DNA of 64,000 bases from Artemia franciscana (lineage: Eukaryota; Arthropoda; Branchiopoda; Anostraca; Artemiidae), in NCBI RefSeq assembly GCF_032884065.1, contig NW_027062695.1, positions 1 through 64,000 of the forward strand. Direction: 5' to 3'. Numbering within the stretch: position 1 is the stretch's first letter; each line of letters begins with the position of its first letter. A model generated the notes under the pieces. That model saw only the letters and a list, made by a program, of their open reading frames with translations. It had not been told where the DNA came from and did no database searches. The position numbers and the translations under genes were made by a program. Shown in pieces: positions 12,418 to 23,830 of this stretch.

Positions 12418-12730
12418 GGATTGGTGCGCTGGATTGGTGCGAGGATCCTTTGTCTGAGAGGTCGAGGGCTCAAATCCTAGTGTACCAAATTATTTGTTAT
12501 GGGACGGGGGTCAGTGGCATGACTCTGTAAGCTCAGCCAGAGTCTACCCAGCTCTAAATGGGTACCTTGAGAAATCTAGGGAAGGTAAAAAAAAAAAGGG
12601 TGTGCGAAAGCACAGGATGATTGGCCTCCAGCCCCCCTTTGCGCTTCTTGGATGAAGGGCCAAGGAACGGAAGTCAGCACCGCCAGTAGGGACTGTAAAA
12701 TCCAATGACGCATTCTTTACTCTTTTTTTT
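12418..12730 (+). mobile_element. tRNA-derived SINE with target-site duplication
   Basis: A 313-bp insertion with a tRNA-like head: GGTGCG..GGATTGG, then a B-box-like GGGCTCAAATCC (12466-12477) followed by a ..GTACCA end. A unique body follows (GACTCTGTAAGCTCAGCC, CGAAAGCACAGGATGATTGG, GGATGAAGGGCC). It ends in CTTTACTCTTTTTTTT and is flanked by the direct repeat ATCCGTT (12411-12417, 12731-12737). The paralogous monomer near 13993-14003 reads GAGCCCCATCCGATCC without the insert, so it acts as an empty site. Pol III transcription is inferred from the tRNA-like head. Confidence 0.75.
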
Positions 12731-13159
12731 ATCCGTTCCATAAAAACCTTCTATGCCCGGAGCACAGCTTAAACCCTCGTACCTCGGCTTTGGAGGGTTG
12801 TGTCCACCTTGAAGCCATTGTTATATGCTCTTTGGAATATTGTGAACAAAAACGCTATCTCACAATTTTGATTGGATGCATCTGAGGAAAAAAGGTTGTC
12901 AGGGAGGGGGAGCTAGTTGCCCTAGACAAATTTTCACCCCTAAAGAGGAACCAGAATTGTACATTTCCAATAGAATGAGCTCCTTCTGAGGCTCAAACAA
13001 CCACACTTGAATAAAAAGCTTATATGACCCCGGGGCATAACTTACAACCCTGGCCACCAGACTCTGGGGGGTTGTGTCCACCCCAAAGGCCTTGCCATGT
13101 GATCTTTGGACTGCTTTTGAACAAATGGCCATCTCAAAATTTGAGTAATAATGCAAATC

Positions 13160-13490
13160 AAAAAATATAAATCTCTTAATGTAATAGCTTAATAGCTATA
13201 ATATATAATAATCACTCATTAGTCTTATTTTAGAGCAAACTTGTCTTGTGTTTTTTTAAACAATAATATTTGCTTTGAGTTCACTTTCCCGTTGAAGACT
13301 CCAAAGCCTCTCTAATCCTTTCATCCTAAGACATTAAATGACAAAATACGTTTGAAATGTTTTAACTTTTTTGCTTTAATAAATAAGAAAGTATAAAAAC
13401 TCGAAGGAATATTTATCAGTAAATTTGTACTAAACTGACAATCCAAAGCCATGTTTTTAAGTAAAGTGCAAATTATGTTCTGGTCTTGAG
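13160..13490 (+). repeat. Non-satellite spacer, also present at 14440-14930
   Basis: AT-rich block with AATCCTTTCATCCTAAGACATT, AATACGTTTGAAATGTTT and ACTGACAATCCAAAGCC. A paralogue at 14445-14930 is alignable except for a (TA)n expansion. It links satellite monomers into a higher-order repeat. No coding function is seen. Confidence 0.6.
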
Positions 13491-14420
13491 GTGGCGTGGG
13501 GACTGTCAAAGACAAAATTTCTAGACTTTTCAACTACGCTGAGAAAGAATGGTATCTCAAAATTTTGATTAGATGTGTTTTGGGAATCGACTGGTGTGGG
13601 AGGGGCACTTGTTGCCCTCTAATAGTAAAAAGGGCACTAGCCTTTTCAATTTCCAATCGAATGAGCATTTTTCGAAGCTTCTACGACAACAAATGGCCAT
13701 CTCAAAATTTCGATCAGATGCATTTCGTGAAAATACGAGGTTTGTGGGGTGGGGGGGGGGTATGAACAAACGGTTAAACTTAAAGACATTAACCTAAGGA
13801 CTGTGGGAAGGTTGACATCGCCAAGACACATTTGCTGGACCTTTCAATAATACTGAACAAAATAGTTCTCTTAAAATTTTGATTAGCTATGTTTTGGGGA
13901 ATGATAGGATTGTGGGGGCAGGCTGGCGCTGTCCTCCTTTCAGTTTTGACTCTCAAAAAGGACACTATATCTATCGACTTCGAATGGATTGAGCCCCATC
14001 CGATCCAAAGCTTATACGACCATTTGTTCCCTAAGAACCTTGTATGCCCGGGGCATAACTTACAACCATTGCAACTGGACTTAGGAGGGCCATGTAAACC
14101 TTGAAGCCATTGTTATATTCTCTTTGGAATATTATGAACAAAATAGCAATCTCAAAATTTTGATTGGATGCGTCTGGGAAAAATTGTTTGTCAGGGGGAG
14201 GGGCTAGTTGCCCTAAATCAGTTTTGACTCTTAAAATGGAACAAGAACTATACATTTCATATCAAATAAGCTTCATTAAAAGTTCAAACAAACACACCTT
14301 CCATAAAAAGCTTATATATGTCCCCGGGTTATAACTTACAACCTTCGCCCTCAGACTCTAGGGGGGGGGGGGGGTTGTGTCAATCCTAAGGGCCTTTCCA
14401 TGGGATCTTTGGACTGCTTT
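13490..14420 (+). repeat. Satellite array
   Basis: More than two monomers of the satellite family, e.g. CTGAGAAAGAATGGTATCTC, AAAAGGGCACTAGCC, CAAATGGCCATCTCAAAATT, TATGCCCGGGGCATAACTTA. The 13800-14420 part is the paralogue of 12200-13130. Confidence 0.8.
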
Positions 14421-14750
14421 TGAACAAATGGCTATATCAAAATATTAGAAATATAGCACATCAAAAAATATAAATTTTTTCATATAATAGCTCTAATAAT
14501 AGCTATAATAGTTATAATATTTAATTATCAGTTATTAATCTTATCTTGTTTGTTGTTAAGAACAAACTTACCTTGTTGTGTGTTTTTTCAAACAAAAATA
14601 TCTGTTTTGTGCTCACTTTTCCGTTGAAAAATCAAAAGCCATTCTAATCCGTTCATCCTACGACATTGAACGACCAAATACGTTTAAAATGTTTCAACTT
14701 TTTAAAATTTAATAAACAAAAATTATTAAAACCTTAAGAAATATATTTCA

Positions 14751-14876
<126 letters not shown>

Positions 14877-14929
14877 CTGACAATCCATAGCCATTTTTTC
14901 AGTAAAGTGCAAATTATTTTCCGGTCTTG

Positions 14930-16065
14930 AGAAGGTATGAGGGGTTGTCAAAGATGTAATTTCCAGACCACTCTCAATCTTAAAAAAAAACACTAAAACT
15001 TCTGGTTAGCAATCCAATCAGCCCCCGCCAAAGTTCATACGATCACCCTTTCTATATAACCTTATATGCCCCCAGGTCATAACTTACAGCCTTTGCCTTG
15101 AGGGCTTACGGACATAATTTATGAACTTTTCAATTACGTTGAACAAAATGGCTATCATAAAATTTTGATTGAATGAGTTTGGGGAAATGGTAGGCTTGGG
15201 AGGGGGACTAGCTGCCCTCCAAACACTTTCAACTATCAAAAAGGGCACTAGCCTTTCCAATATCCAATCGAATGAGCTCTTTTCGAATTTTTTACGACAA
15301 CAAATGGCTATCTAAGAATATCTGCCAGATGCATTTCAGGAAAGTACAAGGTGTGTGAGGAGGGAAGGGTATCCCGCCTCCGATTACTCTGAATCTTAAA
15401 AAGGGCACTAAAACTCCTTATCACCAATCCAATGAACCCCCTCCGAATTCTACACGATCAACCTTTCTATATATACCTTATATGCCCCCAGGGCATAACT
15501 TACAACTCTTGCCCTGAGGGCTGTGAGGTTGGGGGTTTGAATCCTTAAATACATAATTTCCAGACCTTTCAATTATGTTCAGCAATATGGCACCTAAAAT
15601 TTTGATTGGTTCTGTTTGGAGAAATGGCGAACGTAGGAGGAAGGGTTTGTTACCCTCCAATCACTTTCGACTATTAAAAAGTCCACTAGCCCTTTGAATT
15701 TCCAATCGAATGAGCTGTTTTCTTAGTTTTTACGACAACAAATGGCCATCTCAAAATTTCTTTTAGATACATTACGAAAAAATACGAGGTTTTGGGGGGA
15801 TCCACACTTCGCTCCCTCTAAATCTTGAATAGACACTAGAATTTCTGATTACCAATCCAACGAGCCCCCTCCGAAGTTTATAGGATCAACCTTTTTATAA
15901 AACCTTATATGCCCCCAAGGTATAGCTTACCACCCTTGCCCTGAGGACTGTGTATGGGGGAGGGGATTTTCACCCTGAAAGACATAATTTATGGACTTTC
16001 CAATTGTGCTGAACACAGTCGCTATCTCAAAGTTTTGATTGGATATATTTTGGGGAAATAGTGGA
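14930..16065 (+). repeat. Satellite array
   Basis: Monomers with TATGCCCCCAGG..CATAACTTACA at about 15065, 15480 and 15910 (steps of about 415-430 bp) and internal subrepeats AAAAAGGGCACTAG. It runs directly into the TE3 repeat at 16070. Confidence 0.85.
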
Positions 16066-16069
16066 CCAC

Positions 16070-16565
16070 CGGTTCCACTATTTCTAACATTCTAGGACCT
16101 CCGGGTCGATACGATCACCCGGGGTAAAGGAGAAAAACAAAAAACAAAAAACAACAAATAAACACGCATCCGTGATCTTCTGGCAATAAATACAAAATTC
16201 CACATTTTTGTAGATAGGAGTTTGATACTTCTATAGTAGGGTTCTCTGATACACTGAATCTGATGGTGTGATTTTTGTTAAGATTTTATGGCTTTTAGGG
16301 GGTGTTTCCCGTTATTTTCTAAAATAAGGCAGATTTTCTCAGGTTCGTAACTTTTGGTGGGTAAGACTAAACTTGATGAAACTTATATATTTAAAATCAG
16401 CATTAAATTACAATTCTTTTGATTTAACTATTGGTATCCAAATTCCGTCTTTTAGAGTTTCGGTTACTGTTGAGCCGGGTCACTCCTTACTACAGTTCGT
16501 TACTACTAACTGTTTTATTGAAATTGAAGAATTCAGATCTATGTCCTGCAGCAGCTTTACCAATT
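16070..16565 (+). repeat. TE3 dispersed repeat, copy 1
   Basis: About 500 bp: GACCTCCGGGTCGATACGATCACCC.., AAACACGCATCCGTGATC, GGGTTCTCTGATACACTGAA, TAGGGGGTGTTTCCC, GTAAGACTAAACTTGATGAA, then GAGCCGGGTCACTCCTTACT. Other copies lie at 17450-17890, 19510-19965 and 24230-24583 (resuming 40688-40790), with a tail fragment at 23150-23240. It always follows satellite sequence in the same orientation. Confidence 0.75.
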
Positions 16566-17214
16566 AAGTATTATTGTGTGACAGTTTAAGTTTTAATGCG
16601 TGTGAGGTTGTCAAATTTCATTCTAAATTCCTCTCTTTTTCGGATAAAGCAAAGGATTCAAAGGACCCGAAGGATTCAAAAATAAGATCTTTATCTACAT
16701 GAAATATACCGAAGACCTACTGATAAGTCTGATTGTGGGAAAATGTTATTATAATATAAGATGACAGGCAAAAACCATCATGGTAAATATTATAGGAAGT
16801 ATGGAGGTATTAAAGACGAGTCTTTTAACTTTAGCAATTTTTTATATGAAAATTCATTGATTAGCTATTGTTACTATTTTATTTCTGTCATGGCATTAAG
16901 GCTCCTTTTTGCAATTGATGAAAAAAAATTCTAAAAAAAACCTTTCCAAATAAAAACAAAAAGCCATATTAAAATCTAAAACGAGCAGAAATGAAGTCTT
17001 ATGATAATTAAAATTTAGGACAAAGATAAATTACTATAAAAAAAGAAAATAAAACAAAAATGAAAAGAAATTAGAGTAAACAATCACATAGAAAATAAAT
17101 GTAATCAATACTACTATAGATGAAAACTTAAGTTCTAAAATATACATGACTTTAATATTAACAATAAACTCAAACCTACAAGGAACCAGAGCTACCGCAA
17201 ACAATTAGGCCGGA

Positions 17215-17400
17215 GACAAATGCCCGAAAACTCCCAAATCCCTTTCAAAACGAAACAAAGGGTTTTGATATCAGAAAAGGGCACAGCAGAAGAGCTCGTT
17301 ACCATTCATTCACTTTCCACTTTTAAAAAGGGCAATAGAACTTTCATCTTTGATATATAGAGCCCCCCCCCCCATCCTGAAGTTTATACACCCCTCTGTT
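17215..17400 (+). repeat. Satellite fragment upstream of TE3 copy 2
   Basis: Contains GAGCTCGTTACCATTCATTC, AAAAAGGGCAATAGAACTTT and CATCCTGAAGTTTATAC, a partial monomer. The stretch 16570-17210 before it holds only AT-rich DNA with a weak FB2 fragment. Confidence 0.55.
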
Positions 17401-17449
17401 CATACAAAGTGCCAATTACTTTTCTTACTTGAAAATAGCCTTGTAATTT

Positions 17450-17890
17450 CAATTTTTTATTTGAGTGAGCTCCCGCGTGATATTCTCCAAACGGGTTCAG
17501 CTGATAACCCTGGGTAAAAAAGAAGGGAAAAAACTTCCCTGGCCATCCTTCTTAGGCAGAATAGAAAACTGAACAATTTGTAGACAATGTCTTGAAAATT
17601 TCGTTGTGTGTTCGGTTCTCAGGTATCTTGAATTTGATGGTGTAATTTTTGCAAAGATCAAATTCTTTTAGGGGCTGTTTTCTCCTATATCTAACATTGC
17701 ACAAGTTTTTTTTTTGCAATAAATTTTGAACATCGAATTTAAAGTTAATGAACCTAGCTTATCTGGAACCATGAATGAAATATAAGTCGTTTGCCATGTC
17801 AATGACGTTCTATCTTCTTCGGGCTTTCAGTTTTCACTGACAAAGGTCCCTCCTTACTTGTCATTTTTTACCGTGAGCTGTTGATCAGGT
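17450..17890 (+). repeat. TE3 dispersed repeat, copy 2 (diverged)
   Basis: TTGAATTTGATGGTGTAATT, TTTTAGGGGCTGTTT.. and CTCCTTACTTGTC..AGCTGTTGAT follow the TE3 order at lower similarity. From 17890 to 18385 no feature is recognised. Confidence 0.5.
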
Positions 17891-18385
17891 GAGAGCTCTG
17901 GTTTAAATTTAGAACGCATAGAGAGCAGAATTGCCACCTGCTGCAGTCAAACGCTTTCTGAAACCCCAATCGTTGGACAAGTAGTTTCGGCTACTCCTTT
18001 TTTTAAAGTCAATGAGCTCTGGGAAAAACATGATGACCTGTCAAAGAATGTGAATATTTAGCCAAACAGAAGTGATGCCGCCAATACTCCTGTACTTATC
18101 CAATTTCCTACATTTACTGTAACATAAAAATTGTTTTACCAATCTGGATTGGCTCAGCTCCTGTAAGGATTTTGGGAAAAGATTGTGTTCCAAGGCTTAA
18201 GATATTCTGTAGAGCGCATAATATCGTCCTCGAGAGAGAAACTTAATGGTAGTTCAGACAGTTTAGAGAGCAACATTTTTAAAAGTACATAAAAGAAACT
18301 TGCCCCGTATATCTCAACAAGTGCGAAATCTCATTGAACAAATTTCCTCAGATCTTATTGATAAAATTATAAAACTGAAATGATA

Positions 18386-18690
18386 TTAAATAAAAAAACA
18401 AGTTTTTTTAATTGAAAGTAAGGAGCGACATTAGAACTTAAAACGAACAGAAATTACTTCGTATATAAAAGGGGCTGCTTCCTCATCAACGCCCCGCTCT
18501 TTACGCTAAAGTTTGACTCTTTCTCTCACTCTTTCTCTCAACTCTACTTTAACAGTAAAAAACTTTAGCGTAAAGAGCGGGGCGTTGATGAGGAAGCAGC
18601 ATCTTTCATATACGAAGTAATTTCTGTTCGTTTTAAGTTCTAATGTCGCTACTTACTTTCAGTTAAAAAAAACTTGTTTTTTTTATTTAA
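18386..18690. mobile_element. MITE-like fold-back element FB1, near-perfect palindrome
   Basis: 305 bp. The left arm (TTAAATAAAAAAACAAG.. AAGTAAGGAGCGACATTAGA .. GCTCTTTACGCTAAAGTTT) is matched in reverse by the right arm (AAACTTTAGCGTAAAGAGC .. TCTAATGTCGCTACTTACTT .. CTTGTTTTTTTTATTTAA). The centre is a short CTCTTTCTCTCA-rich loop at about 18510-18545. No ORF is present. It would be non-autonomous; the mobilising family is unknown. Partial or diverged copies are at 7890-8105, 19000-19085, 23455-23830 and 48165-48525. Confidence 0.8.
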
Positions 18691-18999
18691 TTTCTGAACG
18701 TTTTTGAATCAATCCATGTTTTAATTTTGGCTCTCCGCAGATAAATAATTAAAACGAAATTTGCAAATTTATTTTTTTGGCTAAATGGCTTTCTCATAGT
18801 TTTGATCGAATGATTTAGAGAAAAAAGAGCGGGGGAGGAGGCCTAGTTGCCCTCCGATTTCTTGGTTACTTAGAAAGGCAACTAGAACTTTTAATTTTTT
18901 ACGAATGTTTTTATTAGTAAAAGATATACGTAACTTACAAATTAGCTTACGTAACGAACTTTTGTATTCTCACGTTTTTATCTCACGTTTTAGGTGTGC

Positions 19000-19970
19000 C
19001 CCTCATATGCATAATAAAATCTGTTCGTTTTAAGTTTTAATGCTGCTCCTTACTTCCAGTTGAAAAAAACTTTTTCATATTCATTTTTTCATTGTTTTTT
19101 TTTGGATAATGCTAGAAAATCCTGCGCTCCCTTCATGGAAATTTTCTTCCCCAATGACAAATTCCTCGATGGAAAGTTCCCACAACATATCCCCCTCTTC
19201 TCCAACCCCTCCCCTCCAACCTAAAAATCCCCCTGAAAACGTCTGTATACTTCCAAATAACCATTACTGTATGTAAGCACTTGTCAAAGTTTGTAACTTG
19301 TAGCCCCTCCCATGGGGACTGTGGGGGAGTAAGTCGTCCCCAAAGACATAGTTATAAGGTTTTTAGACTACGCTGAATAAAATAGTTATCTCAGAATTTT
19401 GATCTGGTGACTTTGGGAAAATAATTAGCGTGGGAGGGGGCCTAGGTTCCCTCCAATTTTTTCGGTCACTTAAAAAGGGAACTAGAACTTTCCTTTTCCA
19501 TTAGAATGAGACCTCTCGCAACATTCTAAGGCCACTGAGTCGATTCGATGACCCCTGGGAAAAAACAAAAACAAAAAACGAACAAACAAATAAACACGCA
19601 TCCGTGATCTGCCTTCTGGCAAAAAATACAAAATTCCACATTTTTGTATATGGGAGCTTGAAACTGCTACAATAGGATTCTCTCATACGCTGAATATGAT
19701 GGTGTGATTTTCGTTAAGATTCTATCACTTTTAGGGGGTGTTTCCCCCTATTTTCTAAAATAAGGCAAATTTTCGTAACTTTTGATAGGTAAGACTAAAC
19801 TTGATGAAACTTATATATTCAAAATCAGCATTAAAATGTGATTCTTTTGATGTAACTATTGGTATCAAAATTCCATTTTTTAGAGTTTTAGTTACTACTG
19901 AGCCGGATCGCTCCTTACTACAGTTCGTTACCACGAACCCTTTGATACTACGAACTGTTTGAAAATTAAC
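19000..19970 (+). mobile_element. Composite element: FB1 half + spacer + satellite + TE3
   Basis: In order: the right arm of FB1 (TCTGTTCGTTTTAAGTTTTA..CTCCTTACTTCCAGTT, 19018-19066), a 230-bp spacer with CCCTTCATGGAAATTTTC, a partial satellite monomer (19310-19510) and a TE3 copy (19510-19965). The same order recurs at 23745-24583, showing these pieces move or duplicate as one unit. No coding region is seen. Confidence 0.6.
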
Positions 19971-20718
19971 TTAAATGAGTCTTACTCTTTTAAATACTCA
20001 TTAAAATGAGGTTAAAAATGAGTATAAATCTTAGTCACCCAGACACAAATAAGAGATTCATTCTTAATTAATTCCTGATTCGTAACGTTTTTAATAGAAG
20101 CATACAAATTTCTTTCAGGAACGTTTTACTGTCTCTTGTGTCCTAGACTAGAACAACATACCGAATATGGGTATTCATGGAAGATAAAAGCTATAACATT
20201 ATTTATCAATTCCTAAGATTAGTGCCGAATTTTATTACGTGGTTCGCAGTCATTGCAGCTGAAATTTCCACAATACTTTATGCTAGTAATACAACAATGA
20301 TGATAATTGCAAGAAACTTAATGTGCCTTGGTGCCTCAATACTTGCCAAGCTTATTAATTTGCTAATTTACAATACAGTTTTTTTTTTTATTTAAATCGG
20401 TGAAAGTACGTCAGAACACTATTTTATTCTTCAAGATGTTCTTGGTTATACTTACAGATTGTATTTAAAACATACAGTCAGTCATGACCTATTGCTAACA
20501 AGCTTAAGCTTATTTTAAGATTTTGGTCGAACCATAAATTTAGAGATCACAATTTTTTACAAAATTCAAATTTTGAATCTACTGTATAAGAATTCTTGAT
20601 TAAACCCTGAATATATATTCTAGTAATCTTTGCCTTCATCTTTTGAAACCGTTTAAGATGATTTTATCATGCGGGATCAATTTATTTATCCAATAGTAAA
20701 AACATATTCTTTTTTTAG

Positions 20719-20949
20719 TTTTCAGTTTCCACACAAGGTGAAAGGCAAGGAGACATCTATATCAGAGGCCTTGGGACAGACGTTGCAGTTGTCAGCAGTA
20801 TGGTTTTTCTTGCACAGTTTCTACTGTCTACTTTTATGGGGTCTATAATTGCCGCTGTTGGAAGCACGACTGTAGTTGTTATTGCGGCCAGTGTCCTAAG
20901 CTTCTGCGGATCTCTTTCAGCGTCTCAAGTTATGTATTTAGACCTTTAA
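20719..20949 (+). CDS. SLC45-family sugar/proton symporter, terminal exon
   Basis: The acceptor is ATTCTTTTTTTAG (AG at 20717-20718), phase 0, matching the 10604 donor. The translation starts FSVSTQGERQGDIYIRGLGT and continues DVAVVSSMVFLAQFLLS, MGSIIAAVGSTTVVVIAAS, SFCGSLSASQVMYLDL and stop (TAA 20947-20949). RGLGTDxAxVSSxxFLAQ and the two following hydrophobic segments fit TM11-TM12 and the short C-terminus of SLC45 proteins. A second AG at 20724-20725 would break phase and is rejected. Substrate cannot be told from this part. Confidence 0.88.
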   Translation, partial: FSVSTQGERQGDIYIRGLGTDVAVVSSMVFLAQFLLSTFMGSIIAAVGSTTVVVIAASVLSFCGSLSASQVMYLDL

Positions 20950-21006
20950 TTTCACAACCTTGGTAAGCAATATTAGTTGTACAGTTCCTGTCCATCTTGT
21001 TGTTGG

Positions 21007-21012
21007 AATAAA
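21007..21012 (+). promoter_or_regulatory. Candidate poly(A) signal of the SLC45 gene
   Basis: AATAAA lies 58 bp past the TAA stop. No experimental support. Confidence 0.4.
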
Positions 21013-21491
21013 AATGTCAGCCTTTCTGCAGTTTGATCTCGATCGTTTCAGAGTAGCATGCAACAGAGACCACATTAAAAAAAAGCTAAGGATTCTGAAA
21101 TTAACAATGAAAGCATGCTTAAAAAAGATGGGTATGTCAAAATCGATTTATGACCTTTTTGGAGTATATATCTATTTTATGATTTAAAAAGAATTTTTTA
21201 CAACCCAATTTTTTTTTGCAGTGAATCTGATTCCGCGACAGCATGGAAAGAAAAGGACGTGATTTGATATAGTGTTAATATGTCTTATTTTAAAGGATTC
21301 ATTTTATCGGTTTATGACATTTTATTTATTGAAAAAAGAATATTCACGATCATTTGTATTGGTTGCACCTTTACAATTGAATGGTATTTTCATCCTTCAT
21401 CAAATTTTTTGCAATTGGAATTAGCTATCCAAAAACAGAATCAAATTCTGCTTTAAACAGCTTATATAGCTCGAGCCATAGGTTAATATTG

Positions 21492-21497
21492 TTTATT
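21492..21497 (-). promoter_or_regulatory. Candidate poly(A) signal of the ACE gene
   Basis: TTTATT on + (AATAAA on -) lies about 62 bp past the ACE stop codon. A second cluster, AATAAATAAA, lies at 21321-21330. Confidence 0.4.
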
Positions 21498-21558
21498 GAT
21501 CTTGTAATATGTTTAAATTATGATTTGTAAACAGAATTAATCAGCTAAAAAAAAGTGA

Positions 21559-21949
21559 CTAAAGACTAGCATTGTTTCCATCACTTAGATATGCATCATT
21601 GTTTTCTGCGTAGTCTTGTGCCTCCCGCATTTCGTTTTCTCTTTTCACTTTCTTCTCTGCACGGCTTCGACCGACAAAATATCCGACCAAAGTAAGCAGA
21701 ACTAAGGCAGCAATAACTGATCCAACAATAATGGCCACCGTGTCATCGCTGCCTAATTTATTTGGTAAAAACCAATCATCAACTCTTGATGGATCCCAGC
21801 CAATGTCATCATCGGTTAATTGCTCATCCAGCCAATCAGAAAGTGGCTTGAAATACAATAGGATAGCTGAGGCATTAAGTTCTCTTTCTCCTATTATAGA
21901 TTCTAGCAGATTAGGCCATGGTATGGAAGATCCTGCGGCAAGCAATCGT
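21559..21949 (-). CDS. Angiotensin-converting enzyme-like, terminal exon with membrane anchor
   Basis: ACE is a zinc dipeptidyl carboxypeptidase (peptidase family M2) acting outside the cell. After the - strand acceptor TTATCATTTTAG, one base completes an Arg codon. The reading is then RLLAAGSSIPWPNLLESIIG, NASAILLYFKPLSDWLDEQL: the conserved end of the M2 domain (AGSSxPWPxxL..YFKPLxxWL). A linker WDPSRVDDWFLPNKLGSDD leads to one strongly hydrophobic helix of about 22 residues (VAIIVGSVIAALVL..) and a charged tail starting GRSRAEKKVKR, ending at TAG 21561-21559. The product is thus a type I membrane protein, unlike the secreted insect Ance. The phase matches the donor at 41385. Confidence 0.92.
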
Positions 21950-23454
21950 CTAAAATGATAAATGAATTTTTTGTCAAAAATAATATCCTGAAAAAAACTA
22001 TAATGCCGTTATAATACATGATTGCAACATATTTTCATAAAATATTAAATTTCATATTAAGATTTAATAGTCTATAATGTTAATAAACGATATAGAAGGA
22101 CAAAATCGGAGGAAGGAAGGAGGGAGTTCCTAGTGTTTCTCTAAAACCCAGTATTTTTAGTTTTAATCTCACTTGGGCATTTTTGATACTCATTTCTTGA
22201 AATAATTAGTCATATCCTGCCGTTCTTCCCAATTCACAGGTTTCAACTCTCGAAAATGTCTAAACATTCTTTTACGTGATGAGCTGCGTTGTACAGGGTA
22301 TAATTTGATCAATTTATTTTGAAATAAGAGTTTATTTTAGGCGTTTTGTGACTATTTTTTCCACTTATTCGATTTACAGTAATTTTCCAGCAAGGCGTGA
22401 GTGATTTTTCCAACATTTGTCTAAATTGTTTGTATTGTCCAAGTTCACTCAACATTTGCTGTTGAGTGAACTTGGAATAAATCGAAACCTATGATTCGAA
22501 ACCTATGATTTATGAACCCTTCGTTATGGCGTCCGTTTATCCTCTGACAAAGGTCAAATGTATAACTAGTTATGTAGCACTGTACCTTTGTAGCTAATGT
22601 CAGTAATTAGAAAAAAGTAATAGTAAATGTAAAGAGGTCTGCAGCAAAAATGTTTCAGAAGCTTTGTGCTATAGCATTTAGCCTGATAAATAGCATTGCA
22701 AAAATTAAGTAGGGAGACATGAGCAATTACTTGCTTCTTCTGAATCTTGCCACGTGTGGTACATCTGTAACATTCCCATTTCCCCTCAAAATAGAGAGTA
22801 ACAAGAAAAAATTCTCAGATTTGAAATTTAGGCCAAGCTTTAGATTAATGTGGTTTTGTATATGGGCAAGGTCTTGTTAATTGGTCGTAGCTGACAATTG
22901 GTGGTACCATTTCGCCGGTGTGGGAGATATTTTCCTATGCCCCCCCCCCAGGATTTAGGAATATAGTTTGGAGGTAATATTATTGAAAAATGTCTTTTTT
23001 TGGAATTTCTATTAAAAAAAAGAAAAAACAAATTTGTCCTTTCCCCTCTTCATTTAACAAACATTTGCTCCCCCCAACTAAAGAATATTGTTAATTTATT
23101 GTAACAATTGAACAATGTAAAAATTATTTTGAATAAGCATCAAAATTCCATTATTATCAAGGCTCTGTTTCTTACAGTTTCGGTTACTACTGAACTGTAT
23201 CGCTCCTTTCTTACAGCTCTTCACCACAAACTGTTTGATTAAGAGACATACTTATTCAACAGAAGTGTATTGTGTACCAGATTTAAAACTATGACTTTCT
23301 TCTAAGTTAACGCTCCTTTTGAATGTTTTTACGCTGACTTTTAAGCTTAAAATATTTTACATTTTTATGAAAATCTCAATTTATCATTCCTACGTATACG
23401 CACTTAAAATAATGGAAGAAATCACTATACTTGTCAACCCCATAAGCCTTTTTG
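21950..23454. other. ACE intron sequence, little recognised
   Basis: AT-rich DNA with one perfect hairpin (22439-22475), a short GCCCCCCCCCA run near 22940 and a TE3 tail fragment at about 23150-23240. No exon or ORF of note. Confidence 0.5.
22439..22475. repeat. Perfect 15-bp stem-loop
   Basis: CCAAGTTCACTCAAC, loop ATTTGCT, GTTGAGTGAACTTGG. Function unknown. Confidence 0.8.
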
Positions 23455-23830
23455 TTATTAAATGAAAAAAAAACAAGCCTTTTCAACTGAAACTAAGGAT
23501 TATTATTATCATTTAAAACCAACTAAAGTTATTCGGTATATCAGGGGGCTTCCGCTTCATTACTACCTCGCTCTCTACGCTAAATTTTGATTTTTTTTTT
23601 TTTTTGTTCCAATTATTTAAGAATGACTCGAGAAAAATAAAGGCCGTTTAATTAGAATGATAAGCTTTTCAAAAGTCCCTAAAAAAAACTTCAGCGTAAT
23701 GAGCAAGGTACAGAGGAAGGGGCATACCCCCTCATATACACAATAATTTCTGTTCGTTTTAAGTTTTCATGTTGCTCTTTAATATCAGTTTGAAAAAAAC
23801 TGTTTTCTTTCCTTTAATTTCTAATCGTGT
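23455..23830. mobile_element. FB1 fold-back element, diverged copy
   Basis: Left arm AAAACAAGCCTTTTCAACTGAAACTAAGG and CTCGCTCTCTACGCTAAA; right arm TTCAGCGTAATGAGCAAGG..TCTGTTCGTTTTAAGTTTTC. It continues into the composite repeat that ends at 24583. Confidence 0.65.

Larger units (their letters stand above)
11690..13160 (+). repeat. Satellite array, interrupted by a SINE
   Basis: Same monomer family as 4560-6350 in the opposite orientation. Conserved blocks are CTGAACAAAATGGC.., GATTGGATG.., AAAGGGCACTAGA.., AATCAAAAAAGCCCCATCC and ATGCCCGG..CATAACTTACA. One monomer is split by the SINE at 12418-12730. Blocks 12200-13500 are repeated at 13800-14960. Confidence 0.8.

Noticed and set aside
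12418..12490. tRNA gene
   Set aside because: A B box-like sequence and CCA-like end exist, but no full cloverleaf could be drawn and the sequence continues into a SINE body with target duplication.
20177..20395. 72-codon hydrophobic + frame between the SLC45 exons
   Set aside because: The two SLC45 exons already join in phase, and this frame has no acceptor/donor pair giving a family-like insertion.
20726..20949. Alternative SLC45 terminal exon start at the CAG of 20723-20725
   Set aside because: It would begin in the wrong phase for the upstream donor; the AG at 20717-20718 behind a T-rich tract is in phase.
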